A model generated the notes under the pieces. The model searched no databases, had not been told where the DNA came from, and saw only the letters and a program-made list of their open reading frames with translations. 32,166 nt of DNA, taken from contig CAMBZX010000011.1 in the NCBI GenBank assembly GCA_945872185.1, positions 1 to 32,166 of the forward strand, read 5' to 3'. Position numbers and translations under genes: made by a program. Numbering within the stretch: position 1 is the stretch's first letter; every line of letters starts with the position of its first letter. The stretch comes from Synechococcus sp. UW140. Its GTDB lineage: Bacteria; Cyanobacteriota; Cyanobacteriia; PCC-6307; Cyanobiaceae. Positions 1 through 7,808 of this stretch are shown piece after piece.

Positions 1-2757
1 CAGTTCTCTAGCCAACCCCCGCCGCACGGCCCACACCTGGCCCAGGGCCAGGCCGCCGTCATTGCCGGGCACCTGCTGCGACCACCAGGGCTGCAAGCCC
101 CGGCGTCGCAGGCCGGCGCTGGTGGCCTCCAGCAGCAGCCGGTTCTGAAAACAGCCGCCCGCCAGGGCCACCCGGCGCTGATCGGCGCCAAGGCCGAGGC
201 GATCGGCCCAGGCCGCCAGGGCGCTGGCCAGCCCCTCGGCCAGATCCCAGTGAAAGCGAGCAGCCACCACCTCCCGGGGGGCCCCGGCCGCCACGGCCTC
301 CAGCACCCGGAACAGCAGCGGCACCCAATCCAGTTGCCAGCGGCCCGCGCCCCCCGCAGGGGCAAGCAGGGGCAGGGGATCGGCATGGCCCTCAACGGCT
401 GGGAACGCCCCAGGCTGCGGCCAGCTCCCGGGGGCGGCCCGGGCTGCGGCCCCCTGCAGCCGCAGGCCGCCCTCGCCCTCGTAACTGAGCACCTGCACCA
501 GTCCCAGCAGGGCCGCCACCCCATCGACCAGGCGGCCGGCACTGGAGCACAGCGGCGCCTGGCAACCCGCGGCCACCGCCTGGCAGAGCAGGGCCAGATC
601 GGCGGGCGCGAAGGCCGCCCGCACCCGCCAGGCGCCGGGATGGTCGAGGGCCTGCGCCGCCAGCAGCAGCCCCAGGGCGGCGCGGCGCGGCTCCCGCAGC
701 GCCCGTTCACCGCCAGGCAAGGGAAACGGCCGCAGGCCAGCCAGATGCTGGGCCTGCCAGACAGTTGGGGCCCCTGCGCTCCTGTCCCAGCCGCCACCGG
801 AATCAGCAGCGGCGCCAACGGCACCCCCCAGGTCGCCGGCATGGCTCCGACTGATCAGCAGCAGCTCGCCACCCCAGAGGCGATGGGCATCTGCCGCTGG
901 CTCGCCATCGGCTTGGCCGGAGCCACTGCTGGCGCTGGCTGCAGTGACGGCGGTGGTGGTGGCGTTGGCCGTGGTGTTGGTGTTGGTGTTGGCAGTCGCA
1001 GTAGCAGTGGCGTTGGCCGCGGCCGTCAGCGGCTCCCCGTAGCCGAGCCCATCGAAGCCCGCCACCAGCAGCGGCGGCTCCAGGCCGTGTTCCGCCATCA
1101 CCGCCAGGCCATGGGCCAGATGGTGCTGCACCGTGCGCAGCGGCAGGCCGCTGGCGCAGGCCAGCTGGTGGCTGAGATAGCCCGGATGGGCATCGCAGAC
1201 CAACGTGATCGGCAAGGGCGGGGGCAGCGGCGGGGAGCTGGCCAGCGACACGGCCGGCAGAGGCGGACCGGGCGGCGGTGCCGCGGCCCTCTGCTGCGGC
1301 ACCGGCGGCCGTGGGCCTGGGGGGGCACCAGCGAGCTCCGCCAGCCCCTGAACCAGGCGCTGCTGACAGCGTTCGGCGGCGAGATCACCCAGATGGGGTG
1401 CCAGCCAGAAGCGATCGCCCACCGCCAGACCCGGCGCGCACTTGAGATCGCCGGAGAGGGCCAGCAGGGCCTGATCAAACGCCGGCAGAGCCGGATCAGC
1501 CGCCGGTAACGGCAGGGCCTCGGGGGCATAGCCGCGGGCGCGGCGCAGCAGCACCGGCAGCCCCCCAATCACCTGCAGCACGGAGTCATCCAGGGGGCGG
1601 GCGATCGGCCGGTTGTGGACCAGGAAGGCATCGGCGATGCCCGCGAGCCGTTGGCGAGCCTCGAGCGGCTCGATGCACAGCGGTTCGCCGCTGCGATTGC
1701 CGCTGGTGGCCACCAGCGGCCGGCCGCAACGACGCAGCAGCAGGTGATGCAGCGGCGAAGCCGGCCGCATCACCCCCAGGAGCGGGCTGCCCGGGGCCAC
1801 CCCGGGCCAGAGCTCCGTCCGCGACGGGCGACGCCGCAGCAGCACGATCGGCGCCGCCCCATCCCGCAACGCGGCCCGTTCGGCGTCATCAATCCAGAGA
1901 CCGGCCTCGAGCCAGGCCTCGTCGGCCACCAGCAGGGCGAAGGGCTTGGCCGGGCGTTGCTTGCGCTGCCGCAGCCGCGCCACGGCGAGTGGATCGTCGG
2001 CAGCCACCAGCAACTGAAAGCCCCCCACCCCCTGCAGGGCCAGGATCCGACCAGCAGCCAACAGCTCACTGGCCAGCCCCAGGGGATCAGCCGGGCGAGC
2101 GGGATGGGGCCGCGGATCCGCCCCGCCCTCAAGCTCACCGCACGGCTGGTCGGCCCCGGGCCAGAAGCTCAGGCGCGGCCCACAACGGGGACAGCTGAGT
2201 GTTTCGGCATGGAAACGGCGATCGCTCGGATCATCGAACTCCCGCTGGCAGGCCGCGCACAGGGGGAAGCCGGCCAGGGTGGTGTGGGCCCGCAGGTAGG
2301 GCCGGGCCACGGCAATGCTGTAGCGGGGCCCGCAGCGGGCACAGCTGATGAAGGGATCGCCAAAGCGCCGGCTGCCGGGATCCGCCAGCTCCGCCAGGCA
2401 AGCGGCGCAGGGGGCGCGATCGGCCGCCAGGGTCGGCGCCACCAGGCCCACTCCCAGCGCCTGCGGCGGGCTGGCCCCGATCCGCACCCCCGCGACCCCG
2501 GGCAGAAGGGCCGGCCCCCATTGGGGCAGGAGAGGCTCAAGCCGGGCCGGAGAGGGCAACTCGGCGGCCAAGCGCCGCAGAAAGCACTCCAGCTGCGGGC
2601 GCGGGCCGGCCAGGTCCACCGACACCCCCTCCCAGCCGTTGCACAGCTCGCCGGTGAGCCCCAGCTCCGTGGCCAGCCGCTGCACCCAGGGACGGAAGCC
2701 GACGCCCTGCACCACGCCGCGGCAGAGCAGCCGCAGGCGAACGGCCGTGGCACTCAC
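1..2757 (-). CDS. hypF: Carbamoyltransferase HypF, 3' end cut by window edge
   Basis: HypF makes the thiocarbamate on HypE that becomes the CN ligand of the [NiFe] centre. The ORF track misses it because its stop lies outside the window; 919 codons are open here. In order I see an acylphosphatase domain (RGVVQGVGFRPWV, near residue 10-25), two CxxC...CxxC zinc fingers (about residues 110-185), a YrdC-like domain (ATSGNRSGEPL, then VHNRPIARPLDDSV near 384) and a carbamoyltransferase domain with CDAHPGYL near 522 and LAGGCFQN near 870. The last visible residues (GQVWAVRRGLAREL) match the family C-terminus, so only a few codons are missing. The start is GTG at 2757, overlapping the hypB stop as GTGA. 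At over 919 residues it is longer than the usual 750-800. The excess is a Pro-rich stretch before CDAHP and an Ala/Asn/Thr-rich stretch near residues 580-606. The identity is secure. Confidence 0.95.
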   Translation of the reverse strand, partial: MSATAVRLRLLCRGVVQGVGFRPWVQRLATELGLTGELCNGWEGVSVDLAGPRPQLECFLRRLAAELPSPARLEPLLPQWGPALLPGVAGVRIGASPPQALGVGLVAPTLAADRAPCAACLAELADPGSRRFGDPFISCARCGPRYSIAVARPYLRAHTTLAGFPLCAACQREFDDPSDRRFHAETLSCPRCGPRLSFWPGADQPCGELEGGADPRPHPARPADPLGLASELLAAGRILALQGVGGFQLLVAADDPLAVARLRQRKQRPAKPFALLVADEAWLEAGLWIDDAERAALRDGAAPIVLLRRRPSRTELWPGVAPGSPLLGVMRPASPLHHLLLRRCGRPLVATSGNRSGEPLCIEPLEARQRLAGIADAFLVHNRPIARPLDDSVLQVIGGLPVLLRRARGYAPEALPLPAADPALPAFDQALLALSGDLKCAPGLAVGDRFWLAPHLGDLAAERCQQRLVQGLAELAGAPPGPRPPVPQQRAAAPPPGPPLPAVSLASSPPLPPPLPITLVCDAHPGYLSHQLACASGLPLRTVQHHLAHGLAVMAEHGLEPPLLVAGFDGLGYGEPLTAAANATATATANTNTNTTANATTTAVTAASASSGSGQADGEPAADAHRLWGGELLLISRSHAGDLGGAVGAAADSGGGWDRSAGAPTVWQAQHLAGLRPFPLPGGERALREPRRAALGLLLAAQALDHPGAWRVRAAFAPADLALLCQAVAAGCQAPLCSSAGRLVDGVAALLGLVQVLSYEGEGGLRLQGAAARAAPGSWPQPGAFPAVEGHADPLPLLAPAGGAGRWQLDWVPLLFRVLEAVAAGAPREVVAARFHWDLAEGLASALAAWADRLGLGADQRRVALAGGCFQNRLLLEATSAGLRRRGLQPWWSQQVPGNDGGLALGQVWAVRRGLAREL
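961..1020 (-). repeat. Low-complexity Ala/Asn/Thr insert coded inside hypF
   Basis: On the coding strand this stretch reads as alternating Ala, Thr and Asn codons (ANATATATANTNTNT), from a hexanucleotide-like repeat (GGTGTT on the plus strand). It lies inside the carbamoyltransferase domain, between CDAHPGYL and the C-terminal GGCFQN motif. It keeps the reading frame and probably forms a surface loop. Confidence 0.7.
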
Positions 2758-3743
2758 AGCAGCAGGGGCGGGACCGCTGCGAGGGGCAACGGCAAGAGCG
2801 CCGCCAGCAAGGCCTCGATGCCGGCACCAGTGCGAGCCGAGCACTCGAACACCCGGGCCTGCGGTGCCACGGTGGCAATTGCCCGCAGGGCCTGGGGCCG
2901 GTCGAACGCCACGGCTGCAGCCAAATCGATCTTGCTGATCACCACCAGATCGGCGGAGTGGAACAGGGCGGGATATTTGAGCGGCTTGTCCTCACCCTCG
3001 CCGGCCGCCAACAGCACCAGGCGGAGGCTTTCACCCAGGTCGTAGGCGGCGGGGCAGACGAGATTGCCGACATTTTCGATCAGCAGCAGCTCCAGCGCCG
3101 CCAGGGGCTGGCCCTGGGCCTCGAGGGCATCGACGGCCCGCTGCACCATCGCCGCCTCCAGATGGCAGGCCTGGCCGGTGGTGATCTGCACCGCCGGCAG
3201 GCCGGCGGCCCGCAGGCGGCGAGCGTCGTTGTCGGTGGCCAGATCGCCGACGATCACCGCCATCGCTACCCGGGATGAGCGGGCCAGCTGCTCCAGCAGG
3301 GCCGTCTTGCCGGACCCGGGCGAGGAGAGCAGGTTCACCACCCTCACCCCCGCCGCCGCAAAGCGCTGGCGGTTGACGGCGGCCTGGGCGTCGTTATGGG
3401 CCAGCAGACGCTCCGTCAGCGTCAGCAGCCGGGGTTGCAATGGCAACGGGGAAGGCAACGGCACAGCAGCCTCGGCGGTCTGATGATCGCCGTATGCAGA
3501 GACGTGCTGAGAGAGGTGCTGATCATCCCCGTGGAGAGACACCTCCTGTGGCAAGAGCTGGTGTTGAGCAAGCTCCTGTTGCGGATGATCGTCATGCGGA
3601 TGGTCGTGGGGCGGATGGTCGTGCCACGAATCAATATGGGGAAGATGGTGATGATCAAGGCGATCCGGTTCGGGACGAGCGCTGATCCCGGTAACCACCA
3701 CAGCCTCGGGATCGCTACGGCCGCAGTTGCAATCCACACACAT
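2754..3743 (-). CDS. hypB: Hydrogenase nickel-insertion GTPase HypB
   Basis: HypB is a GTPase that delivers nickel to the HoxH precursor together with HypA. The start was set to ATG 3743, giving the family N-terminus MCVDCNCG with its high-affinity Ni site; the longer ORF in the track adds 38 residues of no family likeness. A His/Asp-rich stretch (about residues 25-85, with WHDHP, PHDHP and HDDHP) follows, of the kind known for nickel storage in HypB. The G domain shows a P-loop (SSPGSGKTALLEQL), GDLATDNDA, TGQACHLEA with metal-site Cys/His, ENVGNLVCP and the base-recognition motif SKIDL. The length is 329 aa. The stop overlaps the hypF start (GTGA), so the two are translationally coupled. 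A 360-bp gap separates it from hypA, unlike the rest of the operon, so it may have its own promoter; none was identified. Confidence 0.96.
   Translation of the reverse strand: MCVDCNCGRSDPEAVVVTGISARPEPDRLDHHHLPHIDSWHDHPPHDHPHDDHPQQELAQHQLLPQEVSLHGDDQHLSQHVSAYGDHQTAEAAVPLPSPLPLQPRLLTLTERLLAHNDAQAAVNRQRFAAAGVRVVNLLSSPGSGKTALLEQLARSSRVAMAVIVGDLATDNDARRLRAAGLPAVQITTGQACHLEAAMVQRAVDALEAQGQPLAALELLLIENVGNLVCPAAYDLGESLRLVLLAAGEGEDKPLKYPALFHSADLVVISKIDLAAAVAFDRPQALRAIATVAPQARVFECSARTGAGIEALLAALLPLPLAAVPPLLL
3582..3626 (-). repeat. 3 x 15-bp repeat coding His-rich pentapeptides in HypB
   Basis: Three direct 15-bp units on the plus strand begin CGGATGATCGTCATG, CGGATGGTCGTGGGG and CGGATGGTCGTGCCA. 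In the hypB frame they code HDDHP, PHDHP and WHDHP. The repeat therefore builds part of the nickel-binding tail and can change length without a frameshift. Confidence 0.8.
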
Positions 3744-3837
3744 GGCGATTCCGTTCCAGACGGCGGTCCCTGGCTGGGATCCTCCGACTTCGACGCTAGC
3801 GTCGCTTGCGTCTGCCGGCCTGCCAGAAGCCAACCCC

Positions 3838-4011
3838 ATGGCCCCATCCCTCGACAATGCCGTTCAGGCCCCCTACGCCGCCTGCAACCAGATGTTTCGC
3901 GGAGATCTCTCCGTTGTCGAGGCGATCTGGTCCGAGCGCGATCACATCAGCTTTCGCCAGGAGCAGGGCCAGTGGCGCGCCGTGCACCACCACACGGGCG
4001 GCTTCAGCTGA
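3838..4011 (+). pseudogene. Small ORF, probable internally deleted NTF2/SnoaL-like gene
   Basis: An intact 57-codon ORF lies on the strand opposite the hox/hyp operon, in the gap between hypA and hypB. Its third codon positions are mostly G or C, as in real genes here. The first half (AYAACNQMFRGDLSVVEAIW, then SERD) looks like the N-terminal helix region of NTF2/SnoaL/DUF4440-type proteins. The last part (QEQGQWRAVHHHTGG) looks like the C-terminal strand of the same fold, which commonly ends in W+VVHHH. The roughly 60-70 residues normally between them are absent. I infer an in-frame internal deletion of a once full-length gene; a genuine mini-protein is the alternative. The family match is from memory of motifs, not a search. 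Confidence 0.5.
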
Positions 4012-4105
4012 AGCCGCCACCCGCCGGCACAGCAAGCCGGTACAGCAACCCGACGTTCCAGGCCCGGCCGCCGTGCCGTCGGAGGCCATGCCAGGAGCGG
4101 GCCGT

Positions 4106-4447
4106 TCAGACCAGCTCCAGCGCCGCCAGCTCCAGCTCCCGTCCCTGGAGCAGCTCGCCGCTGATCGTGCCGCAGTCCGGGCAGACGCAGATCCCATCCG
4201 CCGCCGCAAACGGGACCCCGCAGGGGTTGCAGAAGCAGCGAGCGGCCACCAGCTCCAGGTGCAGAAGGCTGCCGGCAGCGATCGTGTCCGCCATCACCAC
4301 CTCGTGGGCAAAGCGCAGGGCCTCGGGGTCGACCCCCGCCAGGGCGCCGATCCGCAGGCTGATGGCGGTGATGCGACTGGCACCATGGCGCTCGGCCTGG
4401 GCCAGCGCCAGCTCCCGCACCCGATCCAGCAGGCTGAGCTCATGCAT
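4106..4447 (-). CDS. hypA: Hydrogenase nickel metallochaperone HypA
   Basis: HypA binds nickel through its N-terminal His and passes it on with HypB. The start was moved to ATG 4447 to give the invariant MHE N-terminus ([13 protein letters not shown]). The structural zinc site is present as two CxxC motifs, CFCNPCG and CVCPDCG, about residues 73-93. At 113 aa it has the family length. Its first codons overlap the last codons of hoxW by 8 bp, which indicates coupled translation within the hox operon. The 45 extra N-terminal residues of the track ORF are a shadow of hoxW. Confidence 0.95.
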   Translation of the reverse strand: MHELSLLDRVRELALAQAERHGASRITAISLRIGALAGVDPEALRFAHEVVMADTIAAGSLLHLELVAARCFCNPCGVPFAAADGICVCPDCGTISGELLQGRELELAALELV

Positions 4448-5051
4448 CGCTCGGCACCAGCCACTGCCTGAGCAGGCGCCGGGCCCGCGGTAGCTGGCGG
4501 CGCAGGCCGGGCGACAGCTTGGTGCCATGGGCGAAATCGCGGGCTGGCAGCAGCAGCTCCTGGGCCACGGGCTGGGCTCCATAGAGGGCGGCCGTCAGGG
4601 CGAGCAGCTCCGCCGGCTCCAGCTGATGGCTGGAGCCTGGCCCACCGGCCCCTGGGACGACGGCGCGCAGCCAGGGCTGGGTCCGCCCAGGCTCCAGCAG
4701 CCCCGGCGGGACCTGCCAGGCGTCCACAAACAGCACCCGCTCCACCATCGCCAGCTCGGCCGCCAGCTCGGGCGTGAGCTGGTGCACAGCGAGGCCGCCC
4801 AGCTCCTCGGCCAACTGCCAGCCAACGCCATCGTCGCTGCGCAACGGATTGCCGATGCCGATCAGCAGCGAGCGGGCCGGTGGCGCGGCCCCCGGCGCCA
4901 GCCGCAGCTCCTGCGGTGTCCGAGGATCCGCCAAAGCGCACGGCGTGCCTGCAGCCCGAGACGCTGCTGTCTGGACCAGAGTCGTCGGGGCCAGAGCTGT
5001 GGGGACCGCTGGCGTCGGTGCAGGGATCGAGCTCGGCCCGGGGCCACTCAT
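4440..5051 (-). CDS. hoxW: Hydrogenase maturation endopeptidase HoxW
   Basis: This is the protease that trims the C-terminal tail of HoxH once nickel is in place. The family N-terminal signature is clear ([17 protein letters not shown], about residues 61-77), with the Asp that reads the bound nickel in RSDDG and a second conserved block [14 protein letters not shown] 5051 was chosen because it overlaps the hoxH stop as ATGA; a TTG nine bases upstream is the alternative. The protein has about 60 residues ahead of the catalytic domain, which most HoxW/HyaD proteases lack. That tail is Pro/Ala/Thr-rich with a decayed five-residue periodicity. It may be non-conserved, or translation may start later. 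It is followed directly by hypA, the order known from Synechococcus elongatus-type hoxUYHW-hypAB clusters. Confidence 0.9.
   Translation of the reverse strand: MSGPGPSSIPAPTPAVPTALAPTTLVQTAASRAAGTPCALADPRTPQELRLAPGAAPPARSLLIGIGNPLRSDDGVGWQLAEELGGLAVHQLTPELAAELAMVERVLFVDAWQVPPGLLEPGRTQPWLRAVVPGAGGPGSSHQLEPAELLALTAALYGAQPVAQELLLPARDFAHGTKLSPGLRRQLPRARRLLRQWLVPSDA
4970..5029 (-). repeat. Decayed 15-bp repeat in the HoxW N-terminal extension
   Basis: Plus-strand units TCTGGACCAGAGTCG and TCGGGGCCAGAGCTG share 11 of 15 bases and are followed by two weaker units of the same length. The protein reads [20 protein letters not shown], with Thr kept at the fourth place. This is weaker than the other arrays in the window. 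Confidence 0.5.
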
Positions 5052-6490
5052 CCGCGGCAACGCTCGGCCAGCACCCGGCCATCGGCCGCCACCAGGCTGA
5101 TCGCCAGCGGCATCTGGCCGGCCGCATGGGTGCTGCAGGAGAGGCAGGGGTCAAAGCAGCGGATGCCCGCCTCCAGCCGGTTGAGCAGAGCTTCGGGAAT
5201 CTCCACCCCCGCCGGCACCGGATCGGGGATGTAGGCGCGGGCGATCTGATGCACGGTGCGATTCATCGCCAGGTTGTTCTGGCCGGTGGCGATGATCAGG
5301 TTCACCTTGGTGAGCAAACCGTCGTCGTCGACGCGGTAGTGGTGGAACAGGGTGCCCCGCGGCGCCTCACTCACCCCCACGGCCTCGTTGCGATTAAGGC
5401 TGGCATGGCTACGCACCCGAGCACTCATCAGCTCCGGATCCTCGACAAGGGTGGCGATCGCCTCCAGGCAGGCGACGATCTCCACCAACCGCGCATGGTG
5501 ATAGGCGAAACTCGAGATGGCCACCTGGCCGCTGCGCTGGCGGAATTCCGTCAGCTCCCGATCGGCCCAGGGGCTGCCGATGCGATCGCAGACATTGAGC
5601 CGCGCCAGGGGCCCCACCCGGTACATGCCGTCGGGATAGCCAAGCGGCCGGTAGTAGGGGAACTTCAGGTAACTCCAGGGCTCCACCGCCTCCGCCAGAA
5701 AGCTGGCGTAGTCGTCCTCCCGCAGACCATCGGCCACGATCGTGCCGTCACTGGCGCGGAAGCGCAGCTGGCCATCGAGGTGCTCCCACAACCCTTCCGG
5801 CGTCACCAGGCCCATGAACAGGCTGGGGAAGGAGCCGAACAGGCGCTGCTCCTGCTGCAGGGGCCCATCGAGCAGGCGCTTGTGCAGCTCCAGGGCCAGG
5901 CGGATCGTCGCCTGCGCCTCGGGCAAGCGGGCCAGAATCCAGTCCCGCGCCTCGGCACGCAGCGGCGAACGCACCCCACCGGGCACCGCCCAGGCGGCAT
6001 GGATCTTGCGACCACCGAGTAGCTCCAGAATCTGCTGACCGAACTGGCGCAGACGGATGCCGGCGCGGGCCAGCTCCGGATCGGCCGCCATCAGCCCGAA
6101 GATGTTGCGGCGAGCCGGATCGCTCTCCCAGCCCAGCAGAAAATCGGGACTGCTGAGGTGAAAGAACGAGAGGGCGTGGCTCTGGGTGATCTGGGCCAGG
6201 TTGAGCAGGCGCCGCAGCTTCACAGCCGCCGGTGGAATCGCCACCGCCAGCAACTTGTCGCCGGTCTTGGCGGCCGCCAGCAGATGGCTCACCGGGCAGA
6301 TGCCGCAGATGCGGGCGGTGATGCCGGCCATCTCGGTGAACGGCCGCCCTTCGCAGAAGGTTTCGAAGCCGCGGTACTCCACCACATGGAAACGGCTGTC
6401 GACGAGATGGCCGTCATCGTCGAGCTGCAGGGTGATCTTGGCGTGACCCTCAATCCGGGTGACCGGATCAATGACAATGGTGCGCGCCAT
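5048..6490 (-). CDS. hoxH: Bidirectional [NiFe] hydrogenase large subunit HoxH
   Basis: HoxH carries the Ni-Fe active site that interconverts H2 and protons. The start at ATG 6490 gives [19 protein letters not shown], the usual family opening, and overlaps the hoxY stop by one base (TGATG). The N-terminal metal ligands are in [10 protein letters not shown] (about residues 58-68) and the C-terminal ligands in DPCLSCSTH (about 448-456). The 25 residues after that His (AAGQMPLAI...) are the tail that HoxW, encoded next, should remove. At 480 aa it has normal length and every ligand Cys is present, so the enzyme should be functional. The upstream 130 residues in the track ORF are out-of-frame hoxY sequence. 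Confidence 0.97.
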   Translation of the reverse strand: MARTIVIDPVTRIEGHAKITLQLDDDGHLVDSRFHVVEYRGFETFCEGRPFTEMAGITARICGICPVSHLLAAAKTGDKLLAVAIPPAAVKLRRLLNLAQITQSHALSFFHLSSPDFLLGWESDPARRNIFGLMAADPELARAGIRLRQFGQQILELLGGRKIHAAWAVPGGVRSPLRAEARDWILARLPEAQATIRLALELHKRLLDGPLQQEQRLFGSFPSLFMGLVTPEGLWEHLDGQLRFRASDGTIVADGLREDDYASFLAEAVEPWSYLKFPYYRPLGYPDGMYRVGPLARLNVCDRIGSPWADRELTEFRQRSGQVAISSFAYHHARLVEIVACLEAIATLVEDPELMSARVRSHASLNRNEAVGVSEAPRGTLFHHYRVDDDGLLTKVNLIIATGQNNLAMNRTVHQIARAYIPDPVPAGVEIPEALLNRLEAGIRCFDPCLSCSTHAAGQMPLAISLVAADGRVLAERCRG

Positions 6491-7104
6491 CAGCCGAACC
6501 TCAACATCGACGACCCTTCGATGCGGGGCCTCTGCCCCACCAGCAGCGGTGCGATTGCGGCACGGATGCGCTCGGCCGAAGGCGGACAGCCCGGCAGATA
6601 CAGATCCACTGGGATCACCTCGTGCAACGGCAGCACCTTGGGCAGCAGCTCCGGCACGATGCCGGGGGCAAACGGCAGTTGGCCACTGGCGTCGGCCAGC
6701 TCCAGATAGCCCCGCTCCAGCACCGTGCGGGCACTGTCGCGGCCCGGGGCACTGCAGAGATTGCGCAGGCCGGGCACATTGGCGCTGATGGCACAGTCGC
6801 CGAAGGAGATCACCAGAGCCGTGCGCTGCCGCAGGGTGAGGGCCAGCTGCAGGTTGTCGACATTGGCCACCGCCCCTTCCACGAGGCAAACATCCACCTG
6901 CTCGGGATAGATCTTGGTGTCGCTCGCCACCGGCGAGTAGACGATGTCCACCGCTGCGGCGAGTTCAAACAGAAACTCGTCGAGATCCAGAAACGACATG
7001 TGACAGCCGGAACAGCCCGCCAGCCAGACCGTCGCCAGCCGCAGCCTGGGCCGGGCCTGAGCGGGATCCTGAGCAGGGGTGGCAGCGATCATCATGGGGT
7101 CCAT
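6490..7104 (-). CDS. hoxY: Bidirectional hydrogenase small subunit HoxY
   Basis: HoxY is the electron-transfer small subunit paired with HoxH; it holds the proximal [4Fe-4S] cluster. Cys motifs are seen in [19 protein letters not shown] (near residue 30), GDCAISANV and [11 protein letters not shown], with VEGAVAN between, all typical of HoxY. ATG 7104 was chosen over the two later Met codons (7095, 7092) because GGGAG sits 8 bases upstream of it; it lies inside the end of hoxU, so the genes overlap by 13 bp. The product is 204 aa, slightly longer than the usual near 180 because of a short Ala/Pro-rich start. Confidence 0.95.
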   Translation of the reverse strand: MDPMMIAATPAQDPAQARPRLRLATVWLAGCSGCHMSFLDLDEFLFELAAAVDIVYSPVASDTKIYPEQVDVCLVEGAVANVDNLQLALTLRQRTALVISFGDCAISANVPGLRNLCSAPGRDSARTVLERGYLELADASGQLPFAPGIVPELLPKVLPLHEVIPVDLYLPGCPPSAERIRAAIAPLLVGQRPRIEGSSMLRFG

Positions 7105-7808
7105 TGGCGCTGCTCCCGGGCCCGCCGCAGCTGGCCGGCCCGCTCGGGATGGGGATGCTTTTCTGCTGTGGTGTCTTCCTTGGCATACAGGGCGCCGGTG
7201 GGGCAGACGTCGACACACTTGCCGCAGGAGGTGCAGGCGTCCACCTCGCCCCAGTGCTGGTCGAGGCCGGCGACGATGCGGCAATCGCTACCGCGCTCAG
7301 CCACATCCCAGACATGGGCGCCCTCGATCTGATCGCAGACCCGCACGCAACGGGTGCAGAGGATGCAGCGGTTGTGGTCGAGGCTGAAGCGCGGATGGGA
7401 GGCATCCACCGCGCGCTGGGGGTATTGGTAAGGGAAGCGGGAATGGTCCATGCCCACGGCCACCGCCACGTCCTGCAGCTCGCAGGTGCCATTGGCAACG
7501 CAGAAGGCACACACATGGTTGCCTTCTGCGAAGAACAGCTCCACCGCCATGCGCCGATAGCCCTGCAGCTGGGCCGTATCGGTGCGAATCACCTGGCCTT
7601 CGCTGGCCTCGCTGGCACAGGCCGGCAACAGCCGCTGGCTGCCCTCCAGCTCCACCAGGCAGAGGCGACAGGCCCCCACCGGCTCGAGGCCCTCGAGATC
7701 GCAGAGGGTGGGCACCGACAGCCCCGCCGCCCGGATCGCCTGCAGTAGGGTCGATCCGGCCGGTACCGCCACATCCCGCCCATCCACCTGCAGGGTGATG
7801 ACACTCAT
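7092..7808 (-). CDS. hoxU: Diaphorase iron-sulfur subunit HoxU
   Basis: HoxU wires electrons between the HoxF flavin and HoxY. It resembles the N-terminal part of complex I subunit NuoG. A [2Fe-2S] ferredoxin domain shows CDLEG...GACRLCLVE...LPACASE (about residues 34-65). A His/Cys cluster site follows in HVCAFCVANGTCELQ, and then two 4Fe-4S motifs, RCILCTRCVRVC (near 140) and CTSCGKCVDVCP (near 190-201). The start at ATG 7808 overlaps the hoxF stop as ATGA. The length of 238 aa is normal. The track ORF extends much further upstream, but that part is hoxF read out of frame. Confidence 0.96.
   Translation of the reverse strand: MSVITLQVDGRDVAVPAGSTLLQAIRAAGLSVPTLCDLEGLEPVGACRLCLVELEGSQRLLPACASEASEGQVIRTDTAQLQGYRRMAVELFFAEGNHVCAFCVANGTCELQDVAVAVGMDHSRFPYQYPQRAVDASHPRFSLDHNRCILCTRCVRVCDQIEGAHVWDVAERGSDCRIVAGLDQHWGEVDACTSCGKCVDVCPTGALYAKEDTTAEKHPHPERAGQLRRAREQRQWTP

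Noticed and set aside
250-3045. Long plus-strand ORFs 250-1509 and 1615-3045
   Set aside because: They are antisense to hypF and hypB. Their proteins are Gln/Gly/Arg/Pro-rich with no recognisable motif, while the minus frame carries all HypF signatures.
7105-7284. Longer N-terminus for HoxY from the track ORF
   Set aside because: These codons are hoxU out of frame, and a good Shine-Dalgarno sits before ATG 7104.
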